Assembly: GCF_015209965.1 (NCBI RefSeq)
Contig: NZ_MU158689.1
Location: 1,813,931-1,853,531, forward strand
Length of the DNA stretch: 39,601 nt
Reading direction: 5' to 3'
Origin: Sphingobacterium pedocola
Lineage (GTDB): Bacteria; Bacteroidota; Bacteroidia; Sphingobacteriales; Sphingobacteriaceae
Within the stretch, counting starts at the first letter, position 1; each line of letters starts with the position of its first letter. Positions 31,801-39,601 of this stretch are shown here, piece by piece. Both the position numbers and the translations under genes were made by a program. Below the pieces are notes generated by a model. It saw only the letters and a program-made list of their open reading frames with translations, ran no database searches and was not told the origin of the DNA.

Positions 31801-31986
31801 AAAGAGTTCCGTATAAAAATCTTTGCTAAGTTTCATCCAAGAGTTTCTCTCTTCAAAGGCTGATGAGAGAGCGCAAAGAGTTCCGTATAAAAATCTTTGC
31901 TAAGTTTCATCCAAGAGTTTCTCTTTTCAAAGGCAGATGAGAGATCGCAAAGATTTCCGTATGATCGAAATCTTTGCTAAGTTTGT
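31801..31986 (+). repeat. 74-bp tandem repeat (2.5 copies) directly upstream of ribE
   Basis: Copies start at 31801, 31875 and 31949 (partial, more diverged). Each contains an inverted repeat AAAGA...TCTTT extended to GCAAAG.../CTTTGC in copies 2 and 3. In the last copy it becomes a perfect 11-bp stem, GCAAAGATTTC / GAAATCTTTGC. A second small stem, TCTCTC...GAGAGA, sits in the rest of the unit. The array ends 18 bases before the ribE start codon, so it is probably in its leader RNA or promoter region. It has no spacers, hence it is not a CRISPR. Confidence 0.85.
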
Positions 31987-32004
31987 GAAAATCCGTTTAA
32001 CACT

Positions 32005-32595
32005 ATGTTTACAGGAATCATTGAGACGTTAGGAATCGTAAAAAAAATTGAAAAGGAGCACACCAATATTCACTTGTATATTGAATCTTCTATTTCTGAG
32101 GAGCTAAAAATAGATCAAAGTGTCGCACACAATGGCATCTGCCTGACCGTAGTTGCGCTAGAAAACGCTATTCATAAAGTAACAGCTATTGACGAAACGC
32201 TAAGTAAAACAAATCTGTCTACCCTGAAAGAAGGAGATTTGATGAATATCGAAAGATGTACACGAGCCGATGGTCGTTTCGATGGACATATCGTACAGGG
32301 ACATGTAGATCAAACCGCTACCTGTATTGAAAAAAAAGATCAGGACGGAAGTTGGTTGTTTACGTTTCAGTACGACCCCTCCAAAAATAACATTACAGTA
32401 GAAAAAGGTTCTGTCACGGTAAATGGCATTAGTCTTACCATCGTAAACTCCAGGTTTGATCGCTTTACTGTAGCCATCATCCCCTACACCATAGAGCACA
32501 CAAATCTTAAAGAAGTGAAAGTAGGATCGGAAGTTAACATCGAATTTGACATTGTTGGAAAGTATGTCTCAAAAATAATGGCTCTTAGAAATTAA
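32005..32595 (+). CDS. ribE: Riboflavin synthase alpha subunit
   Basis: A 196-residue protein made of two homologous lumazine-binding domains. The N-terminal domain starts with the diagnostic MFTGIIETLG and contains VAHNGICLTVV. The second begins near FDGHIVQGHVD and contains VNGISLTIV. It converts two 6,7-dimethyl-8-ribityllumazine molecules to riboflavin plus the pyrimidine precursor. No other rib genes are adjacent. No FMN riboswitch consensus was seen upstream; instead there is a structured 74-bp tandem repeat. The stop codon lies inside the loop of a terminator hairpin. Confidence 0.95.
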   Translation: MFTGIIETLGIVKKIEKEHTNIHLYIESSISEELKIDQSVAHNGICLTVVALENAIHKVTAIDETLSKTNLSTLKEGDLMNIERCTRADGRFDGHIVQGHVDQTATCIEKKDQDGSWLFTFQYDPSKNNITVEKGSVTVNGISLTIVNSRFDRFTVAIIPYTIEHTNLKEVKVGSEVNIEFDIVGKYVSKIMALRN

Positions 32596-32610
32596 AAGCC
32601 ATTATTTTTT
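32571..32610. terminator. Bidirectional terminator overlapping the ribE 3' end
   Basis: AAAAATAATGGCT (32571-32583) pairs with AGCCATTATTTTT (32597-32609) in a 13-bp stem. The loop contains the ribE stop codon. T-runs exist on both strands, serving ribE and the convergent ClC gene. Confidence 0.88.
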
Positions 32611-32613
32611 GTG

Positions 32614-34407
32614 CTATTCTAAATAATGCCCTTGTCGTACCAACAAAGCTCTATATTTGTTAAATACGGACGATTTAGAAACAAAACCTAAATAAAGGTT
32701 ATCATTGTCAGTTACCGGGAGGATCCATACATCGTCTCTATTCATTTTAGCCATCACAACTTCCATATTCTCATCCCCTCTGATGATGTCATTAGGTTTT
32801 TGGGCAATCTGTTCGAAAGTCCGATCGTTCCCCCCTTCCTCTCCCAATAATATCGAAAATAGACGTTCGCTATAAATGATTCCCAACAACTTTCCCTTTA
32901 TATCTACAATAGGAAAAATATTACGCTTTGAATGAATAATTTCAGATTGCCTATCCTTAGGAGTCTCATCTGGGCGCAGAATAACAAAATTTGTCTCAAT
33001 CAGATACCTTAGTTTCATCATACTAAGTACTGTTCGATCTTTATCTTCATACGACAATAGATCACCTGATTCTGCTAACGCTTTGGTATAAATGGAATGC
33101 TTCATGACCGATCGGTTGATTAGATAGGAAATAGAGGCAACCAGCATCAAAGGTACCATTAACGTATATCCCCCTGTTATCTCGGCGATCAAAAACATAC
33201 CGGTGAGCGGCGCATGCATAACTCCACTGAGCGCGGCCGCCATTCCGGCCATAACAAAGTTGGGTACATTCAGCTGGATTAATCCTGTAAGGTTCATGCC
33301 ATAGGCAAATGCGAAACCGATCAGTCCCCCCATTACAAGACTAGGACCAAAAACACCGCCGTTTCCGCCTCCGTTTAGGGTAAATAAAACAGCAAAGGAC
33401 TTCGCAAATAGGGTGAGCACCGTATAACATACGATTACCCACCCAATATTTTTATAATCGGCAAACAAACTATTTCTTACGATGGCATCAAAATGTCCGT
33501 CCAAAATTTGCTGAATTGTTAAATAGCCTTCACCATATAGCGTGGGAAACAAAAAAATCAATAACCCCAACGAAATGCCGCTAAACCAAACCTTGTTGTA
33601 CGGATTTGTAATTGAAGAAAACCATTTTTTTACCACCTGACTAATCCGTGAAAAATAGATGGAGTAAATCCCCACTATTATGGCCAATAAAATATAAAAG
33701 AACAGCGCTTCTACCGCCCATTCGGCCACGGCAGTATGGAATAACGGTTCGCTATATAACAACTTTGAAACAACCGCTGCTAAGGCCGCAGAGATTAATA
33801 AAGGAATAAAAGCAGGTATAGAAAATTCGGGCAACAATATTTCAATGGCAAAAATCATCCCTGCTACCGGACTATTGAATGCTCCAGATATCCCTGCCGC
33901 GGCGCCACAGGCCAACAGCATCGTAAGTTCCTTATAACTGAGACCGCAAATTCGACCTGTGCTCGAACCGATAGCCGCTCCACTGTACGCAATAGGCGCT
34001 TCCAATCCAGAAGATCCGCCAAACCCGACGGTAATCGCGCTTGTAACGATCTGCGAATAGATATTATGCGAGTCAATTTTACTTGATTTGCGGGAAATGG
34101 AATAGATGATCGGCGTAATGCCATGTTCGAAATTCTTACCTTTTAGAAACTTTCGGACGTATAATACACTCAAAAGAATACCGATCAATGGAAAGATGAG
34201 ATAAAAAGAATATTTATAGTGCCAATCAACATCATCTTGTAAAGTAGAGGCGATGAAGTGGGTCATTCCTTTTAATAGTGCAGCGGCAACACCTCCGATA
34301 ATACCTACTACAAAAGCCAGTAACACCAAAAAATTTCGATTGGAAATTTTTTGCATGCGCCATTTATTAATACGATCCAACTTAAGTAAAAATTTTTCTT
34401 TCATCAT
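32614..34407 (-). CDS. ClC-family chloride channel/antiporter with C-terminal CBS pair
   Basis: A 597-residue membrane protein. Residues ~20-445 hold the ClC core with many hydrophobic helices, GFGGSSGLEAPIAYSGAAIG (the GxExP-type filter segment with the gating-position Glu), AAAGISGAFNSPVAGMIFAIE, and GGNGGVFGPSLVMGGLIG. Residues ~450-590 form two CBS domains that usually bind nucleotides and regulate transport. It is 9 bases downstream of oxyR on the same strand, so the two are probably one transcript. Whether it is channel or Cl-/H+ exchanger cannot be told. Confidence 0.93.
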   Translation of the reverse strand: MMKEKFLLKLDRINKWRMQKISNRNFLVLLAFVVGIIGGVAAALLKGMTHFIASTLQDDVDWHYKYSFYLIFPLIGILLSVLYVRKFLKGKNFEHGITPIIYSISRKSSKIDSHNIYSQIVTSAITVGFGGSSGLEAPIAYSGAAIGSSTGRICGLSYKELTMLLACGAAAGISGAFNSPVAGMIFAIEILLPEFSIPAFIPLLISAALAAVVSKLLYSEPLFHTAVAEWAVEALFFYILLAIIVGIYSIYFSRISQVVKKWFSSITNPYNKVWFSGISLGLLIFLFPTLYGEGYLTIQQILDGHFDAIVRNSLFADYKNIGWVIVCYTVLTLFAKSFAVLFTLNGGGNGGVFGPSLVMGGLIGFAFAYGMNLTGLIQLNVPNFVMAGMAAALSGVMHAPLTGMFLIAEITGGYTLMVPLMLVASISYLINRSVMKHSIYTKALAESGDLLSYEDKDRTVLSMMKLRYLIETNFVILRPDETPKDRQSEIIHSKRNIFPIVDIKGKLLGIIYSERLFSILLGEEGGNDRTFEQIAQKPNDIIRGDENMEVVMAKMNRDDVWILPVTDNDNLYLGFVSKSSVFNKYRALLVRQGHYLE

Positions 34408-34416
34408 ACAATCAGA

Positions 34417-35358
34417 CTAGAGATCAAAGCCCATTACCTCTTTTCGCTTCTTCGATTTAAACCGTTCGGGTACAATAGCCATTATCTCATTTTTTAACGC
34501 ATTAACAGCTTGTTTCTTCACAAAATTCTGCGTGGTTACCAAACTGATTTCCCTAACGGGTTCCGGTGCTTTAAAATACCGCACGTGATTCAGTTGATCT
34601 TCGTCGTAGTTCAAGATGCTTAGCTCCGGAAGAATGGTTATTCCTGCATTGATATCGACCATCCTTTTTAAGGTTTCCACACTTCCGGTGTTGTATTCGA
34701 ACGTTCCGGTAGACGATTGGTTGTGCTTATAATTGCAAATATTAAGAACCTGACCGCGCATACAATGTCCTTCATTTAATAGCCATAACTTCTCTTGAGC
34801 AATATCTTCTACACTGACCATTTTATTAAAATACAAATGGCTTTTCTCCGATACATAAGCAACAAAGGTTTCATAAAATAAAGGTGTTTCCTGAATTCCA
34901 TGTTCGGATAGCGGAGTAGACAAAATCCCGCAGTCTAAAGCCCCGTTCTTTAATTCCTGAATAATTCGTTCTGTAGTATATTCCCAGATCTGAAGTTGAA
35001 GTTTAGGATATTTCTTTAGAAAAGAGGTGATAACGTCCGGTAGCAAATAAGGCGCTACCGTCGGAATCACACCTATTTTTAGCTGCCCTTCCAACTCTCC
35101 CTTTTTTTCTTGTAAGATCTCGTTAATCTTTTTGCTTTCAGTAAGTACCACACGTGCCTGTTGTAATATCTTTATTCCTATTTCCGTTGGAATCACTGGC
35201 TGTCTACTCCGATCAAATATTTTGACTCCCAATGATTCTTCTAGCTTTTGAATTTGCATACTCAACGTAGGTTGTGTTACGAAGCATTTTTCGGCAGCAG
35301 CCACAAAACTTCTGTAGGTATCTACCGCCACGACATATTCTAACTGGACAAGCGTCAT
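34417..35358 (-). CDS. oxyR: OxyR-type LysR-family peroxide sensor
   Basis: A 313-residue LysR regulator. The N-terminal winged HTH (1-60) reads LVQLEYVVAVDTYRSFVAAAE and TLSMQIQKLEESLG. The effector domain has GHCMRGQVLNIC with Cys199 and Cys208, exactly the numbering and spacing of the redox-active pair in E. coli OxyR. Hydrogen peroxide oxidises this pair and switches on catalase and peroxiredoxin genes. The start at 35358 is chosen because the HTH begins there and the promoter lies just upstream; an upstream in-frame ATG would add 22 unrelated residues spanning that promoter. A ClC gene follows in the same operon. Confidence 0.94.
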   Translation of the reverse strand: MTLVQLEYVVAVDTYRSFVAAAEKCFVTQPTLSMQIQKLEESLGVKIFDRSRQPVIPTEIGIKILQQARVVLTESKKINEILQEKKGELEGQLKIGVIPTVAPYLLPDVITSFLKKYPKLQLQIWEYTTERIIQELKNGALDCGILSTPLSEHGIQETPLFYETFVAYVSEKSHLYFNKMVSVEDIAQEKLWLLNEGHCMRGQVLNICNYKHNQSSTGTFEYNTGSVETLKRMVDINAGITILPELSILNYDEDQLNHVRYFKAPEPVREISLVTTQNFVKKQAVNALKNEIMAIVPERFKSKKRKEVMGFDL

Positions 35359-35377
35359 GATATAAATTTTAATTATA

Positions 35378-35408
35378 CGAAGGTACAAAATATATAAGCA
35401 GGTCCAAA
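35378..35408 (-). promoter_or_regulatory. oxyR promoter
   Basis: On the minus strand TTTG (35408-35405), 19-base spacer, then TACCTTCG (35385-35378), one mismatch from TAnnTTTG. The -7 element ends 19 bases before the oxyR ATG. Confidence 0.6.
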
Positions 35409-35493
35409 CCGGGAAGCTAAACAATAGATTTCACCCCCATTTAGAAGTTCTTTCCTAAAAGATTTTGTATTTTTACACATTAAACAAATTACT

Positions 35494-37659
35494 ATGCGTA
35501 TTAACTGGAAACCAGCTATACTATGTACCTTCCTCTTAGGAGTAAGCATTTTTAACTATTCAGCTTCGATTCCCGATGAGGGGATGTATCCACTTAGTGA
35601 TTTGAATAGAGCTGGATTAAAAAAAGCCGGACTTAAAATCAATGAAAAAGATATTTATAATCCTGGAAATATAGGTCTTGTCGATGCGTTGGTACAGGTA
35701 AGTGGTTGTACAGGTTCATTTGTGTCAGCAAATGGACTAATTATCACCAATCATCATTGTGCCTTTAGTGCGGTTCAGCTTGCCTCTACTCCTCAATTCA
35801 ACTATTTAGAGAATGGGTTTGTAGCCAATGCAAGAGAACAGGAAATTGAGGCCAAAGGGTTAACCATTCGCATTACGGATTCCTATGAAGATGTATCAAA
35901 ACAAATACTTGAAGCAGTAGCTACTGTCTCCGATCCGATACAGCGTATTAATATCATCAGTCAAAAAAGAGCAGAAATAGCGAAACAAGCTGAAGCTGCA
36001 GATCCGACCATTAAGGCAGAGGTCTCTGAAATGTTTATTGGGAAAAGCTATGTCCTTTTTCGCTATAAAACAATTGAAGATGTGCGTTTAGTATATATTC
36101 CGCGGCAAGATATTGGTGAATTCGGCGGTGAAACGGATAATTGGGTATGGCCACGACATACAGGCGATTTTTCATTTTTAAGAGCGTACGTTGCCCCCGA
36201 TGGATCGTCTGCTAAATATTCCAAAACGAATGTACCGTACAAACCAAAGAAACACCTCAAGATCAACCCTCAAGGTGTAAACGAAAATGACTTCGTATTT
36301 ATCCTCGGGTATCCCGGGCGTACATTTAGACACCGTCCGGCACAATACATTGAATACCAACAAAAATATTTACTGCCATATACCGCTGAGCTGTATGAAT
36401 TTCAAAATAAGCAGATGTCTTTGGCAGGAAAAGATGATAAAACTACCGAGCTTGCATTAGCGACCCGTATTAAACGTAATGCCAATGTAATGAAGAATTA
36501 CCGCGGTAAATTGAAGGGATTACGGAATATTGATTTGGTAAATACAAAAAAACACGAAGATGAAGCCTTAACACAATTTATCAATTCTAAACCTGAATTG
36601 AAAACTACGTACTCTTCTTTAATGCAAGATATTGATCAACATTACCAATTGGTATTTAGTGATGCTGAAAGAGAGTTGTGGTTTAATAACATCTACAGTG
36701 GCATCCGTTTATTTCAGGTTTCCAATATTTTGAACGCATTCAAACGAGCGATAGCCCAACAAAGTACACCTCAAACGCAGCAGCAGGTTTTTGATCTGAA
36801 TATAGAGAAAGTTAGAAAACAACTTGATGGCTATTACGAAAGTTACAATACCTTTGTAGATAAAAACATTGCAGGACACCTCTTTGCAGAAGCGTATCCT
36901 CTTAAAGGAAAAAATACGATACAATTTATAGCTGCTAAAAACTTTAAGTCAGCAGATGAATCACGTAATTTCATACAAAATGTAATAGCTGACTCCAAAC
37001 TGAGCCGCAAAGAATCCGTCATAAATGAGGTGTTAAAAGATACAAAGTCTTTTCTTGGCTACAACGATGATCTCTTACGTATGGAAACGGAATTACAGAA
37101 AGAATTAGAACCATTTTACACCGAACAAAAAAGAAGGGACGGCGTATTGAATAAATTAATGGGAGACTATGTTGCTGTAAAAGAACTGTATCAAGACAAA
37201 AACTTCATCCCAGATGCTAATTCGACTTTGCGATTGACTTTCGGAAACATTAGAGGATACCATCCTGTAGACGCCACTTATTTAGCCCCATTCACAACAG
37301 TAAAGGGTCTGATCGAAAAAGGAAATTCCGGTGATGAAGAATTCGTTTATCCTACAGCGATTAAAGATGCATGGTTGGCGAAGAACTTCGGAGCCTATTT
37401 CAAAAAGGAGTTAAACGACGTCCCCGTTAATATCTTATATAATATGGATACCACCGGTGGAAATTCTGGTTCTCCTATTATGAACGCATACGGTGAGCTT
37501 ATAGGTGTCAACTTCGACCGTTCGTACGACGCTACTATTAATGACTTCGCGTGGAACGAGAGCTATAGCCGTTCCATCGGTGTAGATATTCGATATGTAC
37601 TTTGGATAGCAGATAAAATCGATAATGCCCAATTTATCCTAAAAGAAATGGGAATATGA
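35494..37659 (+). CDS. S46-family dipeptidyl peptidase, DPP11-like
   Basis: A 721-residue exported peptidase with a signal peptide (about 1-24). The chymotrypsin-like triad is visible: His88 in TNHHCAF, Asp215 in GGETDNWVWPRHTGDF, Ser658 in TGGNSGSP. A large helical domain is inserted between. S46 enzymes release dipeptides from peptide N-termini in the periplasm of Bacteroidota. The residue 18 positions after the Ser is Arg676 (GVNFDR), corresponding to Arg673 of P. gingivalis DPP11, which favours Asp/Glu at P1; DPP7 has Gly there. A TATTTTTA at 35468-35475 may be its -7 element. Its stop overlaps the DUF423 start (ATGA). Confidence 0.93.
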   Translation: MRINWKPAILCTFLLGVSIFNYSASIPDEGMYPLSDLNRAGLKKAGLKINEKDIYNPGNIGLVDALVQVSGCTGSFVSANGLIITNHHCAFSAVQLASTPQFNYLENGFVANAREQEIEAKGLTIRITDSYEDVSKQILEAVATVSDPIQRINIISQKRAEIAKQAEAADPTIKAEVSEMFIGKSYVLFRYKTIEDVRLVYIPRQDIGEFGGETDNWVWPRHTGDFSFLRAYVAPDGSSAKYSKTNVPYKPKKHLKINPQGVNENDFVFILGYPGRTFRHRPAQYIEYQQKYLLPYTAELYEFQNKQMSLAGKDDKTTELALATRIKRNANVMKNYRGKLKGLRNIDLVNTKKHEDEALTQFINSKPELKTTYSSLMQDIDQHYQLVFSDAERELWFNNIYSGIRLFQVSNILNAFKRAIAQQSTPQTQQQVFDLNIEKVRKQLDGYYESYNTFVDKNIAGHLFAEAYPLKGKNTIQFIAAKNFKSADESRNFIQNVIADSKLSRKESVINEVLKDTKSFLGYNDDLLRMETELQKELEPFYTEQKRRDGVLNKLMGDYVAVKELYQDKNFIPDANSTLRLTFGNIRGYHPVDATYLAPFTTVKGLIEKGNSGDEEFVYPTAIKDAWLAKNFGAYFKKELNDVPVNILYNMDTTGGNSGSPIMNAYGELIGVNFDRSYDATINDFAWNESYSRSIGVDIRYVLWIADKIDNAQFILKEMGI

Positions 37660-38039
37660 CCGTTATGAACACAGCTGTACTGATCGCAGCGACCTTATTT
37701 GGGTCCATATCGATACTATTAGGTGCTTTTGGAGCACATGCTTTTAAAAAATTAATATCTCCGGAGAAATTAGCTTCGTTTGAAGTTGGGGTTCGTTATC
37801 AAATGTATAGCGCCTTAGCTTTATTGGTAATTGGGTTTCAGTTGGATTTTTCGCAATATTCAGAAAAATTAGCCGTTTACGGCATTGTTGGGGGAACGGT
37901 ATTATTTTCAGGAAGCATATATCTCCTTTCTTTTTCGGAGTATTGGAAAACAAATTTAAAGTTTTTAGGACCTATCACTCCTTTAGGAGGGTTATTAATG
38001 ATTATCGGGTGGACATCCCTCTTGATTTCATTTTTGTAA
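37656..38039 (+). CDS. DUF423 (YgdD-type) small membrane protein
   Basis: A 127-residue protein with four hydrophobic helices, beginning with the family pattern LFGSISILLGAFGAHAFKK and continuing FEVGVRYQMYSALALLVIG, GTVLFSGSIYLLSF and TPLGGLLMIIGW. Inner membrane; function unknown. Its ATG overlaps the peptidase's TGA, and an ATG three codons later (37665) is also possible. It is 12 bases upstream of a ClC gene, so peptidase, DUF423 and ClC probably form one operon. Confidence 0.9.
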   Translation: MTVMNTAVLIAATLFGSISILLGAFGAHAFKKLISPEKLASFEVGVRYQMYSALALLVIGFQLDFSQYSEKLAVYGIVGGTVLFSGSIYLLSFSEYWKTNLKFLGPITPLGGLLMIIGWTSLLISFL

Positions 38040-38051
38040 CTGCATATACGA

Positions 38052-39275
38052 ATGCCTATCCCGCCGTTATCGGTTCGTTTACGTAGGTTGATTAAATGGT
38101 CGATTATAGTAATCGTTATCGGAATTCCTGTAGGAACAATTTCTGCAGGATTTTTAGTTGCATTGAATTACGTAACCGATGTAAGGGAAGAAAATACATG
38201 GCTCATCCTTTTCTTACCCTTCGCCGGCTTTCTTATTGTGTTTTTGTATAAAAAATATGGTTATCGAGCCGACAAGGGCAATAATTTGATATTAGAGGAA
38301 TATTATCGTCCCTCTGCACCTATCCCGTGGATAATGGCGCCTTTAATTATTCTTACCACCTTACTTACTCATTTATTTGGAGGATCTGCAGGACGAGAAG
38401 GCACCGCTGTCCAATACGGGGCATCCGTAGCAGATCAGTTTTCTAGATACCTTTCGTTTACAAAAAAAGAAAGACGAATGGTCTTATGCTGCGGCATAGC
38501 TGCCGGTTTTGCTTCTTTATTTGGAACTCCATTCGCTGCAGCTGTTTTTGCAGTCGAAATATTCCGTATTGGAAAATTAAGACACCAAATTCTCCTTCCT
38601 GCTCTTATCGCTGCCTATCTCGCACATGTAACCTGTCTGATCTGGAATGCACCGCACACCCGTTATCCCAACGTTATTATTCCAGATCTCATCACTACTG
38701 ATGTTTTCTGGATTGTAGGGTTAGGGCTACTCTGTGGGATAACAGCACGATTATTTATCTACTCGGGAAATCTATTCGATCAACTATCTAGACGCATTCC
38801 CAATGCGTATCTACGTGTCATAATAGGCAGCATATTATTAATAATCTGCACAATCTGCCTTGGAACCACAAAATATATTGGTCTTGGGTTACCAATAATA
38901 GCCGATTCCTTTCAACAGCCTCAAGCGCTATATGATTTTTTTATCAAAATCGTATTGACTACACTCACATTGAGCATTGGTTTCAAAGGTGGAGAAGTAA
39001 CACCTTTGTTTTTTATCGGCGCGACATTGGCTAGTGCCTTATCGCTGTATATCCCAGTTGACATTCTGCTTTTAACAGCGGTTGGATTTGTTTCGGTGTT
39101 TGCAGGATCAACTAAAACTCCCCTCGCCTGCACAATTATGGCCATGGAATTATTCGGCCTCCCAGTAGGCATGTGTGCCTTTTTAGGATGCTTTTCAGCT
39201 GTTATGATTTCCGGCCGAAAAGGTATCTATGGTAGTCAGCGAAATATTAAATTTTGGAGTAAGTCTGAAAGGTAA
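38052..39275 (+). CDS. ClC-family anion transporter without CBS domains, possibly CLC-F type
   Basis: A 407-residue membrane protein, shorter than the CBS-bearing ClC at 32614. The selectivity segments are DKGNNLILEE (75-83) where classical ClCs have GSGIP, and GGSAGREGTAVQYG (Glu116 as gating Glu) where classical ones have GREGP. A GREGT motif with loss of the central Ser is a feature of the fluoride/proton antiporter (CLC-F) clade, so fluoride export is possible; this is inference. Other landmarks: CGIAAGFASLFGTPFAAAVFAVE and GFKGGEVTPLFFIGATLA. Last gene of the S46-DUF423-ClC operon. Confidence 0.88.
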   Translation: MPIPPLSVRLRRLIKWSIIVIVIGIPVGTISAGFLVALNYVTDVREENTWLILFLPFAGFLIVFLYKKYGYRADKGNNLILEEYYRPSAPIPWIMAPLIILTTLLTHLFGGSAGREGTAVQYGASVADQFSRYLSFTKKERRMVLCCGIAAGFASLFGTPFAAAVFAVEIFRIGKLRHQILLPALIAAYLAHVTCLIWNAPHTRYPNVIIPDLITTDVFWIVGLGLLCGITARLFIYSGNLFDQLSRRIPNAYLRVIIGSILLIICTICLGTTKYIGLGLPIIADSFQQPQALYDFFIKIVLTTLTLSIGFKGGEVTPLFFIGATLASALSLYIPVDILLLTAVGFVSVFAGSTKTPLACTIMAMELFGLPVGMCAFLGCFSAVMISGRKGIYGSQRNIKFWSKSER

Positions 39276-39335
39276 ATAAAAACGAAGGTTTTTCTTAATC
39301 AATTTTTTTGCGCCTCTTTCGCCGGCGCCGGGCGA

Positions 39336-39359
39336 CTTCTTTTGCTTGGCCAAAAGAAG
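39336..39359 (+). repeat. Element-boundary hairpin CTTCTTTTG / CAAAAGAAG
   Basis: Perfect 9-bp stem with loop CTTGGC, followed by CAAAAC. The same design appears at 30940-30962 (+) and, inverted, at 31207-31235. Confidence 0.7.
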
Positions 39360-39501
39360 CAAAACCCAAGACTTGGTCAATGTTACGCTAAAAGCTTTTG
39401 GATTTACTAAACAGATCCGAGCCGTTGCACTTCTTGGATCTGTTCTTATCGCAAATCCAAAAGGCTTTCTTAACGCTACATCGACCTAGGTCGTCCTCCT
39501 A

Positions 39502-39592
39502 AATTCAGCTGAGGTAATAATTTAATAATATACGCACGATTCGTACATTTTCGACAAATATCGCCTCAGCCATTTGCCGACAGCAGGAAGGG
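39502..39592 (-). repeat. Diverged inverted copy of the module at 31052-31147
   Basis: Read on the minus strand it shares, in the same order, TTCCTGC, TGTCG, GCGA, ATTTGTCG, ATGTA, TTAAAT and the 15-mer TACCTCAGCTGAATT with 31052-31147. It is a hand alignment; identity was not calculated. Confidence 0.65.
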
Positions 39593-39601
39593 GCACTAGC
39601 C

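Larger units (their letters stand above)
39276..39601. other. Non-coding right end holding a second copy of the dispersed repeat element
   Basis: No gene. It contains a G+C-rich CGCCGGCGCC patch (39319-39334), the boundary hairpin at 39336-39359, about 140 bases of unrelated sequence, and the conserved module at 39502-39592. The element continues past the window edge. Confidence 0.6.

Noticed and set aside
31801..31986. CRISPR array
   Set aside because: The 74-bp units follow each other without unique spacers, and no cas gene is present.
31440..32004. FMN riboswitch before ribE
   Set aside because: The conserved FMN-aptamer core was not found; the structure present is a tandem repeat.
34359..34420. 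Frameshift or fusion between oxyR and the ClC gene
   Set aside because: The two frames have clear stop and start codons with a 9-base gap, and both proteins are complete.
35359..35424. 22-residue N-terminal extension of OxyR
   Set aside because: It would be encoded across the oxyR promoter, and the LysR helix-turn-helix starts at the later ATG.
38039..38052. Fluoride riboswitch ahead of the GREGT ClC gene
   Set aside because: Only 12 bases separate it from the upstream gene, and no such aptamer was seen before the operon's first gene.

Overview
The window looks like chromosomal DNA of a Sphingobacteriaceae-type member of the Bacteroidota (Sphingobacterium / Pedobacter / Olivibacter relatives). 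This is inferred from A+T-rich DNA, start sites without Shine-Dalgarno sequences, promoters of the TTTG / TAnnTTTG type, and marker families (S46 dipeptidyl peptidase, DUF5606, DUF4397 lipoprotein, CarboxypepD_reg-type TonB receptor, receiver-LytTR/LytS signalling pairs). The species cannot be named from this evidence.

Left end (1-5.0 kb) is an accessory copper island. It starts with the tail of an ISL3-type transposase. Next come an AraC-type regulator with an N-terminal metal-binding CxxC segment, a VOC-family protein, a small HMA copper chaperone, a broken DUF3347 gene, and a large multicopper oxidase fused to a CopB-like C-terminal domain. About 600 bases without a credible gene follow, holding two strong palindromes.

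5.0-10.7 kb is the most novel locus: a compact RiPP (lanthipeptide-like) cluster. It has a 47-residue candidate precursor peptide with a FENLD leader motif and a Thr/Ser-rich, Cys-free C-terminus, then an intergenic stem-loop, a stand-alone receiver domain, and a full-length LanB dehydratase translationally coupled to that receiver. Converging on it is a LytTR response regulator / LytS-type histidine kinase pair. No LanC cyclase, protease or transporter is present, so dehydration without lanthionine formation, or partners elsewhere in the genome, must be considered.

11-27 kb is mostly core genome: a small membrane protein, a DUF4397 lipoprotein, SMC, RadC, a cyclophilin, DUF5606, a secreted esterase, a Rdx-type CxxC protein, the SbcCD nuclease operon, an M16 peptidase and XerD. 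Convergent pairs are separated by strong hairpins.

27-30.5 kb is a probable transition-metal (zinc is the best guess) acquisition operon: a His/Cys-rich exported small protein, a TonB-dependent receptor and a His-rich lipoprotein. A tRNA-Arg(CCG) with its own terminator follows.

30.6-32.0 kb is 1.4 kb without protein genes but dense in structured repeats: a 141/143-bp tandem duplication whose hairpin shows a compensatory base-pair change, a hairpin-bounded element with a second diverged copy at the right edge of the window, two G-loop hairpins, and a 74-bp tandem repeat directly before ribE.

32-39.6 kb holds ribE, a convergent oxyR-ClC(CBS) operon, a DPP11-like S46 peptidase overlapping a DUF423 gene, a second ClC protein of the GREGT (possibly fluoride-exporting) type, and the second repeat element.
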